Below are positions 16,726 to 25,764 of a DNA stretch of 64,000 nucleotides, in pieces (the stretch's first letter is position 1; the number at the start of each line of letters is the position of its first letter). The position numbers were made by a program, and so were the translations under genes. Origin of the DNA: Labrenzia sp. VG12 (GTDB taxonomy: Bacteria > Pseudomonadota > Alphaproteobacteria > Rhizobiales > Stappiaceae); contig NZ_CP022529.1 of the NCBI RefSeq assembly GCF_002237595.1, positions 2,046,001 through 2,110,000 on the forward strand, in the 5' to 3' direction. The notes beneath the pieces are model-generated. The model was not told the DNA's origin, searched no databases, and saw nothing but the letters and a program-made list of their open reading frames with translations.

Positions 16726-19149
16726 TCAGGAAGCCGGTGTCGGGCCGGCTTCCTGTTTGCGCTCCAGGAGCGCCAGAAGCTTGTCGATATCCTTGACGTG
16801 AAGATCCTGTTGCGGGAACGGGATCTCGATGCCGGCCTTGCCGAGCTCGTTGTAGATCGTGAAATAAAGATCGGACTTGGTCGTCAGGATGTTGTTGACG
16901 TCCTTCAGGTAACACCGCAATTCGAAATTCAAGGCGCTTTCGCCAAGCCCGCTGAAAAGCACAAAGGGCGCGGGATAGCGCGCGATTGTGAAATGTCCGC
17001 GGGCGGCATCGATCAGGATCGACTTGACCTTCTCAAGATCGCTGCCATAGGCAACCCGCACCGGCAGCAGCAAACGTCCCGACTTGTTGCTGAGGGTCAT
17101 GTTGCGAACCGTTCCGGCAATCAGGTCCGAGTTCGGAATGATGACATCATGCCGGTCAAAGGTCTCGATCCGGGTCGAGCGGACCGAAATCTTGCGCACA
17201 TATCCCGACTGGCCGGAGACCTCGATCCAGTCCCCCTCCTTGATCGGGCGCTCGATCAGGAGAATGATTCCGGACACGAAATTCGATACGATGGTCTGCA
17301 GGCCAAAACCGATGCCGACCGAGAGTGCGCCGGCAACAACGGCAAGGCTGGAAAGATTGAGCCCGGCTGTCGAGACCGCGATGAGGGCGGCCAGTGTGAG
17401 CCCGACATAACCGGTTCCGGTGACAATCGCCGTCTGTGCGCCGCTGTCCATGCGGGTTTGCGGCAGAACCGAACGCCTCAGCAGGTTCTTGAGCCAGCGC
17501 GTGATGAACACGCCGAGTGAGAACACCACGGCCAGCACGATCAGCGAATCCAGCGAGAGCCGGATGTCGCCGAATTGCACGCCGTTGACGAGGAGACGCC
17601 AGGCATCGGCAATATCAGTGGCGCGCGCGCCCCATGTCAGGGCAATCAGCGGCGCGAACACAGCGACCAGCGCCAGCACCAGTGCGATGCTGACCAGGAT
17701 AGGCGCCGGTGCGGCCTCGTCCCTGTTGGTTGCCGCCTTCACGAGCGTCTGTGACAGATGGTAGAGCATGAAACCGAGGCCGAGCTGCGCCACCGTCATG
17801 ATCATCGGGATGATCGCCGCCCTGGCCAGCTGGACGTAACCGGCAAGCGTCACGGTCACGGCCAGAACCGCCGACGCCTTCATCAAGAGTGACAGGAAGA
17901 AGAGAAAACCGGATTCCTGCGGTTTGACAGAAGCCTCGTCCACCTCCTCGCCGTCTTCCACGTCTTCCCCTTCGCCCGGACCTGGCACTGCATCTGCCCG
18001 TTTGTTGCGAAGGGTTCCCGCAAGCGCCCAAAGCAAAACGGCCGCCATGGCGATCAGCGGAACGGACATGGCTGAAATCGCGGCTTCGCCAAAGGCATTG
18101 TCCAGCTGCAAGGCTTCCAGCACGACTTCCAGCATCATGAAGACACCGAGCCCCTGACAGAGCCGCAAGCCGAGCTTGGCTTCACGTTCCTCAAGTTCCA
18201 GCAACCGCCATCTTGTCTGTTCCGGCGCAAACAGCGTGTGCCCGAGCCAGTTTGCGATCACCATCACGAGGGCGACAACCGGCGTTGCGGTCAGCGCAAT
18301 CCGCGCGGCATTGGGATAGATATCCAGCACCGGGATCACCAGAAGCAGCGCGAGCGCGCCAATGACAGGCAAAAGCAGAATGGAAAGATTATAGACAACC
18401 GCCAGGGCGACCGCACGCACGCCGGGTTCCTGCTTCAGGCTGATCTTGAGCAGGATCCGGTGTATGGGATGCCGCAGCACCAGAAGAAACAGAAGCCCGA
18501 ATGCGATCAGTCCGAGTGCGACAGGCACGGTTTCTCCAAGTGCCTTGGAAACGCTCGGACGGGCCAGCTCCGCCTGGATATCCCGGTTCAGTCGCTGCCG
18601 GAACTGCTCGATTTCCTGCCAGCCCGAACTCCAGGTGGAGGGAAACACGGGCGACGGATAGCGGGTCAGCAGGCTTTCGATCTTCCTCGCCCGGATCTGG
18701 CGGTCGGCCTCTCGAATAAGCACATTCGCCAAGTTGGTGATTTCGCGCGCTTCCCGGATCGGGGCATTTGCGGCAGCCAGTGCATTGGTCAGGTCCCGGC
18801 GCCGCTCGGCAATCTCCGCAGGTTCGTCCTGTCCCTCCGGCTGCGGACCCAGCGCCCTGAGCTGGGCTGCGAGCGTCTCGGCTTCGATGCTGCCTTCCGC
18901 GACGATGATCGCATTGCTGTCCCGCACCTCGACAAGTTGCCTGCGCAACAGTTCCAGCGTTTTCTCCGAAACAATCCCGTTCTCGAGTGCCGTGGAGGCA
19001 CGCTCAAACAGATCGAGCACGGTGGGCTGGGCTGAGACCGGGGCACCAGCCGTCTCCTGGGCCCTGGCGACATCCTGAAAAACACCGGCCGTTGCCAGAA
19101 CGGCCAGGAGACAGGCAAAAAGGAACGTCTGATATTGCTTCATATCCAT
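16726..19149 (-). CDS. Large mechanosensitive channel, DUF3772-MscS
   Basis: An 807-residue inner-membrane protein. A signal peptide (1-30) precedes a periplasmic helical DUF3772 region (about 35-190). About nine to eleven membrane segments follow (200-600). An acidic cytosolic loop rich in Glu/Asp (EGEDVEDGEEVDEAS, about 395-410) interrupts them. The MscS pore and beta domain (about 590-780) contain GIGFGLQTIVSNFVSGIILLIERPIKEGDWIEV. It belongs to the MscK/YnaI-like multi-span class that releases solutes on hypo-osmotic shock; DUF3772 members are typical of Hyphomicrobiales. It is convergent with psuG and possibly preceded by a small co-oriented frame. Confidence 0.9.
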   Translation of the reverse strand: MDMKQYQTFLFACLLAVLATAGVFQDVARAQETAGAPVSAQPTVLDLFERASTALENGIVSEKTLELLRRQLVEVRDSNAIIVAEGSIEAETLAAQLRALGPQPEGQDEPAEIAERRRDLTNALAAANAPIREAREITNLANVLIREADRQIRARKIESLLTRYPSPVFPSTWSSGWQEIEQFRQRLNRDIQAELARPSVSKALGETVPVALGLIAFGLLFLLVLRHPIHRILLKISLKQEPGVRAVALAVVYNLSILLLPVIGALALLLVIPVLDIYPNAARIALTATPVVALVMVIANWLGHTLFAPEQTRWRLLELEEREAKLGLRLCQGLGVFMMLEVVLEALQLDNAFGEAAISAMSVPLIAMAAVLLWALAGTLRNKRADAVPGPGEGEDVEDGEEVDEASVKPQESGFLFFLSLLMKASAVLAVTVTLAGYVQLARAAIIPMIMTVAQLGLGFMLYHLSQTLVKAATNRDEAAPAPILVSIALVLALVAVFAPLIALTWGARATDIADAWRLLVNGVQFGDIRLSLDSLIVLAVVFSLGVFITRWLKNLLRRSVLPQTRMDSGAQTAIVTGTGYVGLTLAALIAVSTAGLNLSSLAVVAGALSVGIGFGLQTIVSNFVSGIILLIERPIKEGDWIEVSGQSGYVRKISVRSTRIETFDRHDVIIPNSDLIAGTVRNMTLSNKSGRLLLPVRVAYGSDLEKVKSILIDAARGHFTIARYPAPFVLFSGLGESALNFELRCYLKDVNNILTTKSDLYFTIYNELGKAGIEIPFPQQDLHVKDIDKLLALLERKQEAGPTPAS

Positions 19150-19201
19150 AGCCTTGCCGACAGGGCCCTGCCCCGGTCAAGCCCCGGCTGACATTTTCGA
19201 C

Positions 19202-19417
19202 TTACCTTGCGGCCGTCGCGACCGCGGCAGCAGCTGCCTGATTTCCCCCACAGAAGATCGGCGTGGCTTGTAACCTGAAGGACGCGGTGTCCACCGGGCG
19301 AAGCAATTGCACACTCGTTACGACATCATTGCGGTGGTGTGTGCACCGGACAAGGTGGCAACCGGGCGTCCCCATGTGAGCTGGACAAGTTTTTTGGCCA
19401 ACTGCCACAATGAACAA
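19202..19417 (-). CDS. Doubtful small Cys/His-rich open frame (71 aa)
   Basis: An ATG-started frame upstream of, and co-oriented with, the MscS gene (52 bases between). It contains four Cys and two adjacent His (CPAHMGTPGCHLVRCTHH) and an Ala-rich tail. There is no signal peptide, recognised family or clear ribosome site. It may be a chance frame or a decayed gene end; it is listed because it is the only candidate in a 489-base gap. The rest of the gap (19418-19638) contains nothing recognised except the GAGGAGG ribosome site of the next gene. Confidence 0.25.
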   Translation of the reverse strand: MFIVAVGQKTCPAHMGTPGCHLVRCTHHRNDVVTSVQLLRPVDTASFRLQATPIFCGGNQAAAAAVATAAR

Positions 19418-19638
19418 GGCGGACGAGACATGTCTGTCGCATTCGGCGCGTAAGGCTGTTCCCGGGTCAACGATGATGCCTTGGGCCGTCTATTGCGATA
19501 TCGGCGCGGCTTAAGCCGTTGACATTGCGGCGTAAGCCTGACCTTACTTGCCGCAAGATTTCATTAAGGAATAGGCTTGGGCCGGGATCCAATCCGGACG
19601 GCCAAGAGTTCAGGTAGCGTTTTTCGAGGAGGTCAGAC

Positions 19639-20844
19639 ATGACAGACGCGGCAGCCCCAGAAACCCCGGAAAATGCGGCCGCTCCGGCCGGAAGTTTTTC
19701 CCCGCTTCAGTATCTCGACCGCGCGCTGTCGACGCTGCGTGACATCGGCATCTCGCCGGAAAGCGAAAAAGACGCACCGATCAACGCGCTGCTGGAACAG
19801 ATCTCCGACATGTCTCCGGACAAGGTCCTCGTTATCTCGCGCACGCTGGCCCAGGCCTCGAACTTCAATGAAGTGGTCCGGTCCCAGGTCCAGCAGATGG
19901 ATATTGGCGAGCGCTACGAAGAGATCACGGAGGCTTTCAACACCATCCGTGACGATGCCAAGACACTTGTCGACCAATTGGCAGACGGCAAGATCTCTTT
20001 CACGGAGAACCTTGCCAACAAGTGGCGCGACATGCGCCGCGGCACGATTTCCGACCGCTTCGACGATATCCGCTCCACCTACAAGGACGTCGCCAGAGCC
20101 ACCAAGGACCAGATCGAGCGCGAGCAGACCATTCTGGAAGCCTATCGCGACTTTCGCGGGGCGCTGAAACAGGCCGAGGTCACTGCCCTTGAACTGCTCA
20201 ACATGGCCACGGAAAAGCTCTCCGCGGCCAAGGCGTCCCTGGAAGGCGCCTCCGGCGAGGTCGAGGCCTATGCAGGCGACGATCCGGCTCAGAAAGCCCG
20301 CCTGGAACTGGCGCGGGACGAAAAGCTGCGCGAGATGCAGGACGAGGAAAAGCGCTATCAGATCGCCAAGGACCTCTCCGACAACCTGACGGTCGGCTAC
20401 AACACGTCGGAAGTCATCATGGCGCGCCTCGTACAGACCACCAATGCCAAGGAACGGGTCTACGCACAGTCGGTCAGCTTCTTCTCCACCAATGAATCGG
20501 TGCTGACGGCGCTCAACGCGTCTTTCACCGGCCTGCAGGGCCTGCACGAATCCACCGAAACGCTGAACGCGATGAAGGATGGCATCAACAAGAGCCTGGA
20601 GACTCTGGCTGAAATCGGCGACGCCGTGCAGCAGGAGGCGCTCAAGGCCGGTTACGGCCCGACGGTCGCCGCCGCATCGGTCAAGAAGCTGGTCGACAGC
20701 GTGGTCAATTTCCAGGTCCAGTCGCGCGAGATCATCAACGAGATGCGTGACATGTCGACCAAGAACTCGGAAGAAATCCGCAACGCGGTCGAAGACGGCA
20801 AGCGCCGTCTCGCCAAATTGACGGCACAGGGCCAGGCGCTGTAA
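19639..20844 (+). CDS. Coiled-coil protein, possibly TelA-like; first gene of three-gene operon
   Basis: A soluble, almost entirely helical 401-residue protein. The charged N-terminal part (about 60-160) and the AAKASLEGASGE...LARDEKLREMQDEEKRYQIAKDL stretch (about 200-255) predict coiled coil. The C-terminal third contains SVSFFSTNESVLTALNASFTGLQGLHESTETLNAMKDGI, which reminds me of the TelA/KlaA tellurite-resistance family; this is a weak resemblance only. No membrane segment or catalytic motif is visible. The start has GAGGAGG seven bases upstream. The DUF6384 gene follows after 57 bases and the Gly-tailed coiled-coil gene after that, so the three products probably act together, perhaps in envelope stress. 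Confidence 0.7.
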   Translation: MTDAAAPETPENAAAPAGSFSPLQYLDRALSTLRDIGISPESEKDAPINALLEQISDMSPDKVLVISRTLAQASNFNEVVRSQVQQMDIGERYEEITEAFNTIRDDAKTLVDQLADGKISFTENLANKWRDMRRGTISDRFDDIRSTYKDVARATKDQIEREQTILEAYRDFRGALKQAEVTALELLNMATEKLSAAKASLEGASGEVEAYAGDDPAQKARLELARDEKLREMQDEEKRYQIAKDLSDNLTVGYNTSEVIMARLVQTTNAKERVYAQSVSFFSTNESVLTALNASFTGLQGLHESTETLNAMKDGINKSLETLAEIGDAVQQEALKAGYGPTVAAASVKKLVDSVVNFQVQSREIINEMRDMSTKNSEEIRNAVEDGKRRLAKLTAQGQAL

Positions 20845-20901
20845 GTCGCCGGCTCAGGCGGACCGGCCACCCGGTCCGCCCTCAGGAGAAGTAACGCGTA
20901 A

Positions 20902-21828
20902 ATGGCAAGCAAATCCGACGCCCCGCTCGACGATCTCATGATGGCGATGGACGTGGTCGACACGCTGCGCCACGAAGAAGGCCAGGTCGCCCGGGAACTG
21001 AAGTCAGACGAGCGAGACGCGGCCATGGTCGAGCGGTTGCGTCAGGTCTATGCCTCCCAGGGCATCGACGTTCCCCATCACATCCTGAAGGCCGGCGTTG
21101 AGGATCTGAAGCGCGACCGGTTCGTCTACGCCCCGCCCTCGGCCGGGTTCCAGCGCACCCTGGCCATGATCTACATTTCGCGGAGCACCTGGTCCAAGTG
21201 GCTGGCGGCAGCGATCGGTGTCATCGTGGTGTTCGTGGCCGCCTGGTACTTCATCGTGAAGCTGCCGGCCCAACGCGCGGAAGCCGATCTGCAGGCACGC
21301 CTGCAGGCCCTGCCGGCGACATACACCGAGTTGGTCGGACGCGTGGATACCCTCACGGACAATGCGGAGATCGAGGCAGAAGCACAACGCCTGGCTGACG
21401 ATGGCCGCCTGGCACTAACGGACGGCAAGAACGAAGCCGCCTTCAAGGCGGAAACGGACTTGCGCGATCTGGCCGCAAAACTGCAGGAAGTCTTCGAGGT
21501 CAGGATCATCTCGCGCGAAGGCATTCCGACCGGCGTTGAGCGCATTCCGGAAGCCAATCCGGAAACCCAGAACTACTACATCGTCGTCGAGGTGATCGAT
21601 CCGGACGGCAACGTCCTGGAACGCGACATCGTTTCGGAAGAAAACAGTGCGGCCAAACGTGTCGACAAATGGGGTCAGCGGGTCTCGCAGACGATCTACG
21701 ACGCGGTGCGCCGTGACAAGATGGAAGACGGTATCGTGCAGAAAGGCGTGCTTGGCCAGAAGCGGCGCGGTGACCTTGAGATCAATTGGCGCAGCGGCGT
21801 GCAGGACGGAGCGATCACATCATGGTAA
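20902..21828 (+). CDS. DUF6384-type membrane protein
   Basis: A 308-residue protein. The N-terminal cytosolic helical region (LDDLMMAMDVVDTLRHEEGQVARELKSDERDAAMVERLRQVY, about 8-55) is followed by one membrane helix (WLAAAIGVIVVFVAAWYFIV, about 100-120) and a periplasmic part. The latter has a helical stalk and an alpha/beta C-terminal domain (about 190-300) with NYYIVVEVIDPDGNVLERDIVSEE. I assign the DUF6384 family from memory; function is not known. It is the membrane anchor of the three-gene operon. The next start is 37 bases downstream, behind AAGGAGG. Confidence 0.72.
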   Translation: MASKSDAPLDDLMMAMDVVDTLRHEEGQVARELKSDERDAAMVERLRQVYASQGIDVPHHILKAGVEDLKRDRFVYAPPSAGFQRTLAMIYISRSTWSKWLAAAIGVIVVFVAAWYFIVKLPAQRAEADLQARLQALPATYTELVGRVDTLTDNAEIEAEAQRLADDGRLALTDGKNEAAFKAETDLRDLAAKLQEVFEVRIISREGIPTGVERIPEANPETQNYYIVVEVIDPDGNVLERDIVSEENSAAKRVDKWGQRVSQTIYDAVRRDKMEDGIVQKGVLGQKRRGDLEINWRSGVQDGAITSW

Positions 21829-21865
21829 CGGCTAGCATGCCCAAGCCCCGGAAGGAGGCCAGCCC

Positions 21866-23305
21866 ATGCTGACGGGACGCCAGACCCTTGGCACGATCGA
21901 ACAGTCACTGACCGATCTGCGCCGAGAGGAAGCCGAGCTCAGCAAACGCATCGAACGCTCGACGCGTGCCCTGACCGACTTGCAGGAACGCCAGAGCGAA
22001 GCCTATCGGGACCTCGCCCGGTTCCGTCTCGACACCGACAGTGCCGGCTCGCTCAACACCCGCCTCGACAGTGCTGCCCGCGAAGCGCGGCGCCTGCTGG
22101 ACAAGCGCAGCGCGGACTACAAGGTGCTGACCGACCAGTTGCGCCAGTGCGAAAGCGAGCGCAGCCAGCTGCAGAAGAAACGCGGCGAACTGGATGCCGG
22201 CCGTGATGCGGCCGAAAACCAGATGGATGAGCTGATGGACGCCGTCGACAGCCGTCTGGAAAAGGATGCCGGCTATCAAGACCAGCGTGAGCGCACCGAT
22301 GCGGCACTGGCCACTGCCGAGGCCGCAGCTTCCAAGGCGGCAACCTCCGAACAGGACCGGCAGCAAAAGGGCAAGGCCTACGAGGCAGACCCACTGTTCA
22401 TCTATCTGTGGCAACGGGGCTACGGGACACCGGACTACAAACGGCGTGGTCTTGTTCGCTCGCTGGACGGCTGGGTTGCCGGCCTGATCAGGTTCGCCGA
22501 TGCCCGGGCCAATTATGCCATGCTGACAAGCATACCCGAGCGGGTTGCCAGACATGCCGAACGCTGTGCCGAGATTGCCCGCGAAGAGCAGGAAAAACTG
22601 GCCGATTTCAGCAGAAACGCCATGACGGACGCAGCCGGTTCGGACCTGGTCGGCACGATCGAAGACCTGAGCGCCGACATCGACCAGATCGACGGCGATC
22701 TGGACAAGCTCGACCGGCGGATCGAAACGCTCTCCGAGGCACTGGCCGAGTTTTCCAGCGGCGAGGATGCAGATTTCCAGAAGGCGGAAGAACACCTGGC
22801 CGTTTCGCTGCAGGCCGACGACCTCAATGATCTTTGGCGCGCCGCGCTCGAAACCCCCTCCCCGGAGGACGAAAAGATTGTCCAGCGCATCGAGGAACTG
22901 AGGGAACGGGTCGAACAGATTGCCCGGGAAATCCGCCAGGACAGGGAGCTGCAACGCGACATCGGCCGGCGCCGCACGGAACTTGCCGATGTCATCAAGC
23001 GTTTTCGGTCCCGGGGCTATGGCAGCTGGGAATCGACCTTCTCCGACGACAAGCTGACGACCGTTCTCCTCGGAGAACTGGTCAAGGGTGCGATTACCGG
23101 CGCGGAATACTGGTCCCGCGCGGAACGCTCGCACAAGCGCCGCAAGCCGCGCGGACGGCAGGTGGCATTTCCGAACGGATCCGGATTGCCCAAATCCATG
23201 GGCGGATTTGGCGGCGGTCGGCGGAACAAGCCCTTCGGGGGCGGCGGTTTCAAGAGCGGCGGCAGTTTCGGTGGTGGCGGCTTCAAGACGGGCGACACAT
23301 TCTGA
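21866..23305 (+). CDS. Long coiled-coil protein with Gly-rich tail
   Basis: A 479-residue soluble protein. An N-terminal coiled coil (about 1-150, dense in Glu/Arg/Leu heptads) precedes a compact middle domain (FIYLWQRGYGTPDYKRRGLVRSLDGWVAGLIRFADARANYAML, about 170-220). A second coiled coil (about 225-380) follows. The tail, after SHKRRKPRG, is positively charged and Gly/Phe-rich with repeats of GGGGFKSGG/GGGGFKTGD. Such tails often mediate assembly or ligand binding. No enzymatic motif is visible. Its AAGGAGG site and close spacing make it the third gene of the operon with the TelA-like and DUF6384 genes. Confidence 0.7.
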   Translation: MLTGRQTLGTIEQSLTDLRREEAELSKRIERSTRALTDLQERQSEAYRDLARFRLDTDSAGSLNTRLDSAAREARRLLDKRSADYKVLTDQLRQCESERSQLQKKRGELDAGRDAAENQMDELMDAVDSRLEKDAGYQDQRERTDAALATAEAAASKAATSEQDRQQKGKAYEADPLFIYLWQRGYGTPDYKRRGLVRSLDGWVAGLIRFADARANYAMLTSIPERVARHAERCAEIAREEQEKLADFSRNAMTDAAGSDLVGTIEDLSADIDQIDGDLDKLDRRIETLSEALAEFSSGEDADFQKAEEHLAVSLQADDLNDLWRAALETPSPEDEKIVQRIEELRERVEQIAREIRQDRELQRDIGRRRTELADVIKRFRSRGYGSWESTFSDDKLTTVLLGELVKGAITGAEYWSRAERSHKRRKPRGRQVAFPNGSGLPKSMGGFGGGRRNKPFGGGGFKSGGSFGGGGFKTGDTF

Positions 23306-23476
23306 AGCCTCGTGGGAGCTTGCGCCGCCCTGCTCTTGTCACAAGGCTTCGTTAGGAGTGTTATGTCAGTTTATTGCTGGAACATTGCCGTAGATTACGT
23401 GTCATCTGTTGTCATTTGACAGTAAGCCGGATTAGAAGCTGCACTTTGAAAGATTAAGACAAGCTCGGGACTGCAC

Positions 23477-23971
23477 ATGCGACGCCTTCTTTTCATCAGC
23501 CTCAGCGCGCTCACCCTTGCCGCCTGCCAGTCCGGTTCGTCACAGCGCACGCCGCTGCCCGAACAGCCGCAGCTGACAGTTCCGGCTGGCGCGCAATCGG
23601 TCAACATCGCGGCCGACCCGATGACCGTCCGCAGTGCCCTTGTTTCCAGTGCCCAGGAGCGCGGCACGATCGTCATCCAGGACCAACCCAACATGGTGGT
23701 GATGGAACGCGCGATGAGCGGCGAGAACCCGGCCCTCGATTCCCAGTTCGGTCCGTCCGACAACGGCCAGCGGGTGATCCGGATTCGGGTGCGTTTCACC
23801 GGCACGCCCTGCCAGACCCTTGCCGTGCAGGACCTGGCCGTGATCAACAATTCGCGTACCGCGCTGGAACAGAGTTTCGTGTTGCCGGGCAATCCGAACA
23901 CCATGCAAAGCCTGCAGGGTCTCAAATCCCGCGCCGAACAGAACAGCTCCTGCCCGCCCATCACATCGTAA
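23477..23971 (+). CDS. Putative lipoprotein
   Basis: A 164-residue protein with a type II signal peptide: RRLL, a hydrophobic run, then the lipobox LTLAAC, with Cys at residue 17 to be lipidated. A Pro-rich spacer (about 20-40) leads to a small domain that includes IAADPMTVRSALVSSAQERGTIVIQDQPNMVVMERAM and two further Cys near the C-terminus, which could form a disulfide. I do not recognise the family. A terminator hairpin follows at 24003-24035, and 171 bases separate it from the upstream operon, so it is probably monocistronic. Confidence 0.75.
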   Translation: MRRLLFISLSALTLAACQSGSSQRTPLPEQPQLTVPAGAQSVNIAADPMTVRSALVSSAQERGTIVIQDQPNMVVMERAMSGENPALDSQFGPSDNGQRVIRIRVRFTGTPCQTLAVQDLAVINNSRTALEQSFVLPGNPNTMQSLQGLKSRAEQNSSCPPITS

Positions 23972-24002
23972 CCGGCGACAGCATTCCATTTGTCAAAAAC
24001 AT

Positions 24003-24035
24003 GAAAGGCGTGACCGGACACCGGCCACGCCTTTC
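24003..24035 (+). terminator. Terminator hairpin after the lipoprotein gene
   Basis: A 10-bp stem GAAAGGCGTG/CACGCCTTTC with an internal CCGG/CCGG extension lies 31 bases after the stop. The following sequence is only moderately T-rich. Confidence 0.65.
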
Positions 24036-24117
24036 TCATGCCGCCTTTCGCAGGACCGGTTCACAGCAGCGGGAAACCTCCCCCGGGCCCGCCCGGCTTA
24101 GCATGCTCTTTGGCTGC

Positions 24118-24546
24118 CTAGGCCGGCAAGGCCTCTGGCGCAAACTGCTTCAGGAATTCCTCGCTGGGCGGGATCGGCTTGATGACATCGATCAGGACAC
24201 CGTTCGGGTCCTTGGTGATGAAATGGCGCTGGCCGAAAGGCTCGTCGCGCAGCGCCAGAAGGATCGGCAGGCCCTTGCCCTTTGCCTCTTCATAGATGGC
24301 ATCGACATCCTCGACCTCGAAGTTGAGCAGCATGCCGCCGGCGCCGTTGCCCCGGCCCTCCTCCGGAATAGTCTCATGGGTCTGGTCGAGCACCGCAAGA
24401 TTGACCTTGTCATCGTCTTCGGACTGCAGATGCACATACCAGTCAGCCTCGAAGATGGCCTTGAAGCGGAAATTGTCCTGATAGAACCGTGAGGTCTCGG
24501 CGACCTTGGAAGTCATCAGAACCGGGTAATACTGCGTGCATTTCAT
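24118..24546 (-). CDS. VOC-family (glyoxalase/bleomycin-resistance fold) protein
   Basis: A 142-residue vicinal-oxygen-chelate protein from ATG 24546 with AGGAGA upstream. Two beta-alpha-beta-beta-beta modules are visible: YYPVLMTSKVAETSRFYQDNFRFKAIFEADWYVHLQ and, later, LLNFEVEDVDAIYEEAKGKGL...HFITKDPNGVLIDVIK, with the terminal Asp-Pro-x-G typical of the fold. Substrate unknown; members include dioxygenases, isomerases and drug-binding proteins. It is transcribed divergently from a TetR regulator across two identical-type palindromic operators (24608-24654), so it is the likely repressed target. Confidence 0.8.
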   Translation of the reverse strand: MKCTQYYPVLMTSKVAETSRFYQDNFRFKAIFEADWYVHLQSEDDDKVNLAVLDQTHETIPEEGRGNGAGGMLLNFEVEDVDAIYEEAKGKGLPILLALRDEPFGQRHFITKDPNGVLIDVIKPIPPSEEFLKQFAPEALPA

Positions 24547-24607
24547 CGCTCTTCTCCTGATGGGCCCGAACCCGTTCTGGCAGGGGCTATGCAAACCAAC
24601 AAAAAAG

Positions 24608-24624
24608 ACATACAGTCTGTATGT
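24608..24624. promoter_or_regulatory. TetR operator 1
   Basis: Perfect 17-bp palindrome ACATACAG-T-CTGTATGT in the divergent region. On the minus strand it lies between and over TTGAAA and TATGTC elements 16 bases apart, a plausible promoter of the VOC gene, so binding would block it. Confidence 0.75.
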
Positions 24625-24637
24625 AATTTTTCAACTA

Positions 24638-24654
24638 ACATACAGGCTGCATGT
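24638..24654. promoter_or_regulatory. TetR operator 2
   Basis: ACATACAG-G-CTGCATGT, one half-site mismatch from operator 1 and centred exactly 30 bases from it (about three helical turns). It ends at the base before the proposed tetR start and overlaps a possible -10 element TAACAT at 24636-24641. Confidence 0.7.
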
Positions 24655-25263
24655 ATGCAAGAGAAAAACGAACGGGACTCAGGCGGCCGTCGCACCCAGG
24701 CCGAACGACGCGCGGAAACCCGCCGGGCGCTCTTGGAAGCAGCGCGGGCTCTGATCGTGGAAAAGGGCTATGCGGAGACGGCAACGCCGGAGATCGTCAA
24801 GGCGGCCAATGTCACGCGGGGCGCGCTCTATCACCATTTTGCCGACAAGGCCGATCTGATGCGGGCGCTGGTGCTGCTGGAATCGGAAGCCATTGCCGCC
24901 GATATCAACGCGGAAACGGACACCAGCCAGACGCCGCTCGATGCCTTCATGGCAGGCGCCCAGGCCTATTTCACGGCCATGTCCGTGCCCGGCCGCGCCC
25001 GCATCATGCTGCTCGAGGGACCGACCGTCCTGGGCCTAACCGAAATGGCCGGGATCGACCGCCAGACCGGAGGCGCCACGCTCTTGGAAGGTCTTCGCCA
25101 CGCCGCCAATCATGGCGCCCTGAAGGACATCCCCCTGGAACCGCTCGCAGACCTCCTCTCCTCCGCCTTCGACCGGGCGGCCCTGGCCATTGCCAATGGC
25201 GAAGACCGCAAAGCTTATGAAACGGCGACCCGTAAGCTGCTGGCGGGAATATTGAAGGAGTGA
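24655..25263 (+). CDS. TetR/AcrR-family transcriptional repressor
   Basis: A 202-residue regulator from ATG 24655 (224 residues if the ATG at 24589 is used). The N-terminal HTH is classic: RRALLEAARALIVEKGYAETATPEIVKAANVTRGALYHHFADKADLMRALV. A helical ligand-binding domain follows, with DAFMAGAQAYF and the C-terminal DLLSSAFDRAALAIANG. The shorter start is preferred because both operators would otherwise lie inside the coding sequence. No ribosome site precedes it, so translation could be leaderless. It probably represses itself and the divergent VOC gene through the paired palindromes. The inducer is unknown. Confidence 0.88.
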   Translation: MQEKNERDSGGRRTQAERRAETRRALLEAARALIVEKGYAETATPEIVKAANVTRGALYHHFADKADLMRALVLLESEAIAADINAETDTSQTPLDAFMAGAQAYFTAMSVPGRARIMLLEGPTVLGLTEMAGIDRQTGGATLLEGLRHAANHGALKDIPLEPLADLLSSAFDRAALAIANGEDRKAYETATRKLLAGILKE

Positions 25264-25345
25264 GTGTCGGCGGTAAGCAGCTCCCCCGCTGGCGGAAGAA
25301 CGCCCGGCAAACACCTCTCCTCTATACGATAGGCCTGCCCCCCAG

Positions 25346-25490
25346 TGTCATCCCGGCCAAGCGTAGCGCGAGCCGGGACCCACTCGCGGAGTCGCTTGCC
25401 AACGCGTGCGTTTTGTCGTCGGTGGCGACCATACCCACAGCTCTGCAAACGAGTGGACCCCGGGTCTCCCGTTGGTCGCCCGGGGTGACA
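25346..25490. repeat. Dispersed palindromic element, long variant
   Basis: A 145-bp element beginning TGTCATCCCGGCC and ending GGTCGCCCGGGGTGACA, so its ends are inverted repeats. The 3' part (GGGTCTCCCGTTGGTCGCCCGGGGTGACA region) matches the other elements in this window, but the middle is longer and different. These are non-coding, REP/BIME-like intergenic elements common in alphaproteobacteria. Confidence 0.8.
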
Positions 25491-25517
25491 CTGAGACAAA
25501 ACTTCTGTGTTTCTCAA

Positions 25518-25627
25518 TTGTCATCCCCGCGAAAACGGGGACCCTGAAATCCGTGAGACTGGCGGCTGGATCCGCGGGCTCACGGCGTCCTGGGTCCCTG
25601 GTCTCCCTGCGGTCGCCTGGGATGACA
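25518..25627. repeat. Dispersed palindromic element, 110 bp
   Basis: Starts TTGTCATCCCCGCGAAAACGGGGACCC and ends GGTCGCCTGGGATGACA. It has the same layout as the four tandem copies at 30199-30761: an internal CCCCG/CGGGG hairpin near the start and terminal inverted repeats TGTCATCCC/GGGATGACA. Confidence 0.85.
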
Positions 25628-25764
25628 GGAGGAGGATACGTCTCGTCTCTCCAGATGGATTTGCCTTGCCTTCAAAGAGCAGTCACGCAGTGTCGCGATC
25701 CTTCAAGACAGACAATTACACTGCCGCTAGAAGACCGGCAGACCAAGCCTCAAGGAGCCCAAAA

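Larger units (their letters stand above)
25264..25764. other. Gene-free region with two dispersed palindromic elements
   Basis: This 501-base stretch between tetR and the second VOC gene holds two palindromic repeats listed separately (25346-25490 and 25518-25627) and the AAGGAG site of the next gene. Open frames crossing it are produced by the repeats and are not considered genes. Confidence 0.7.
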
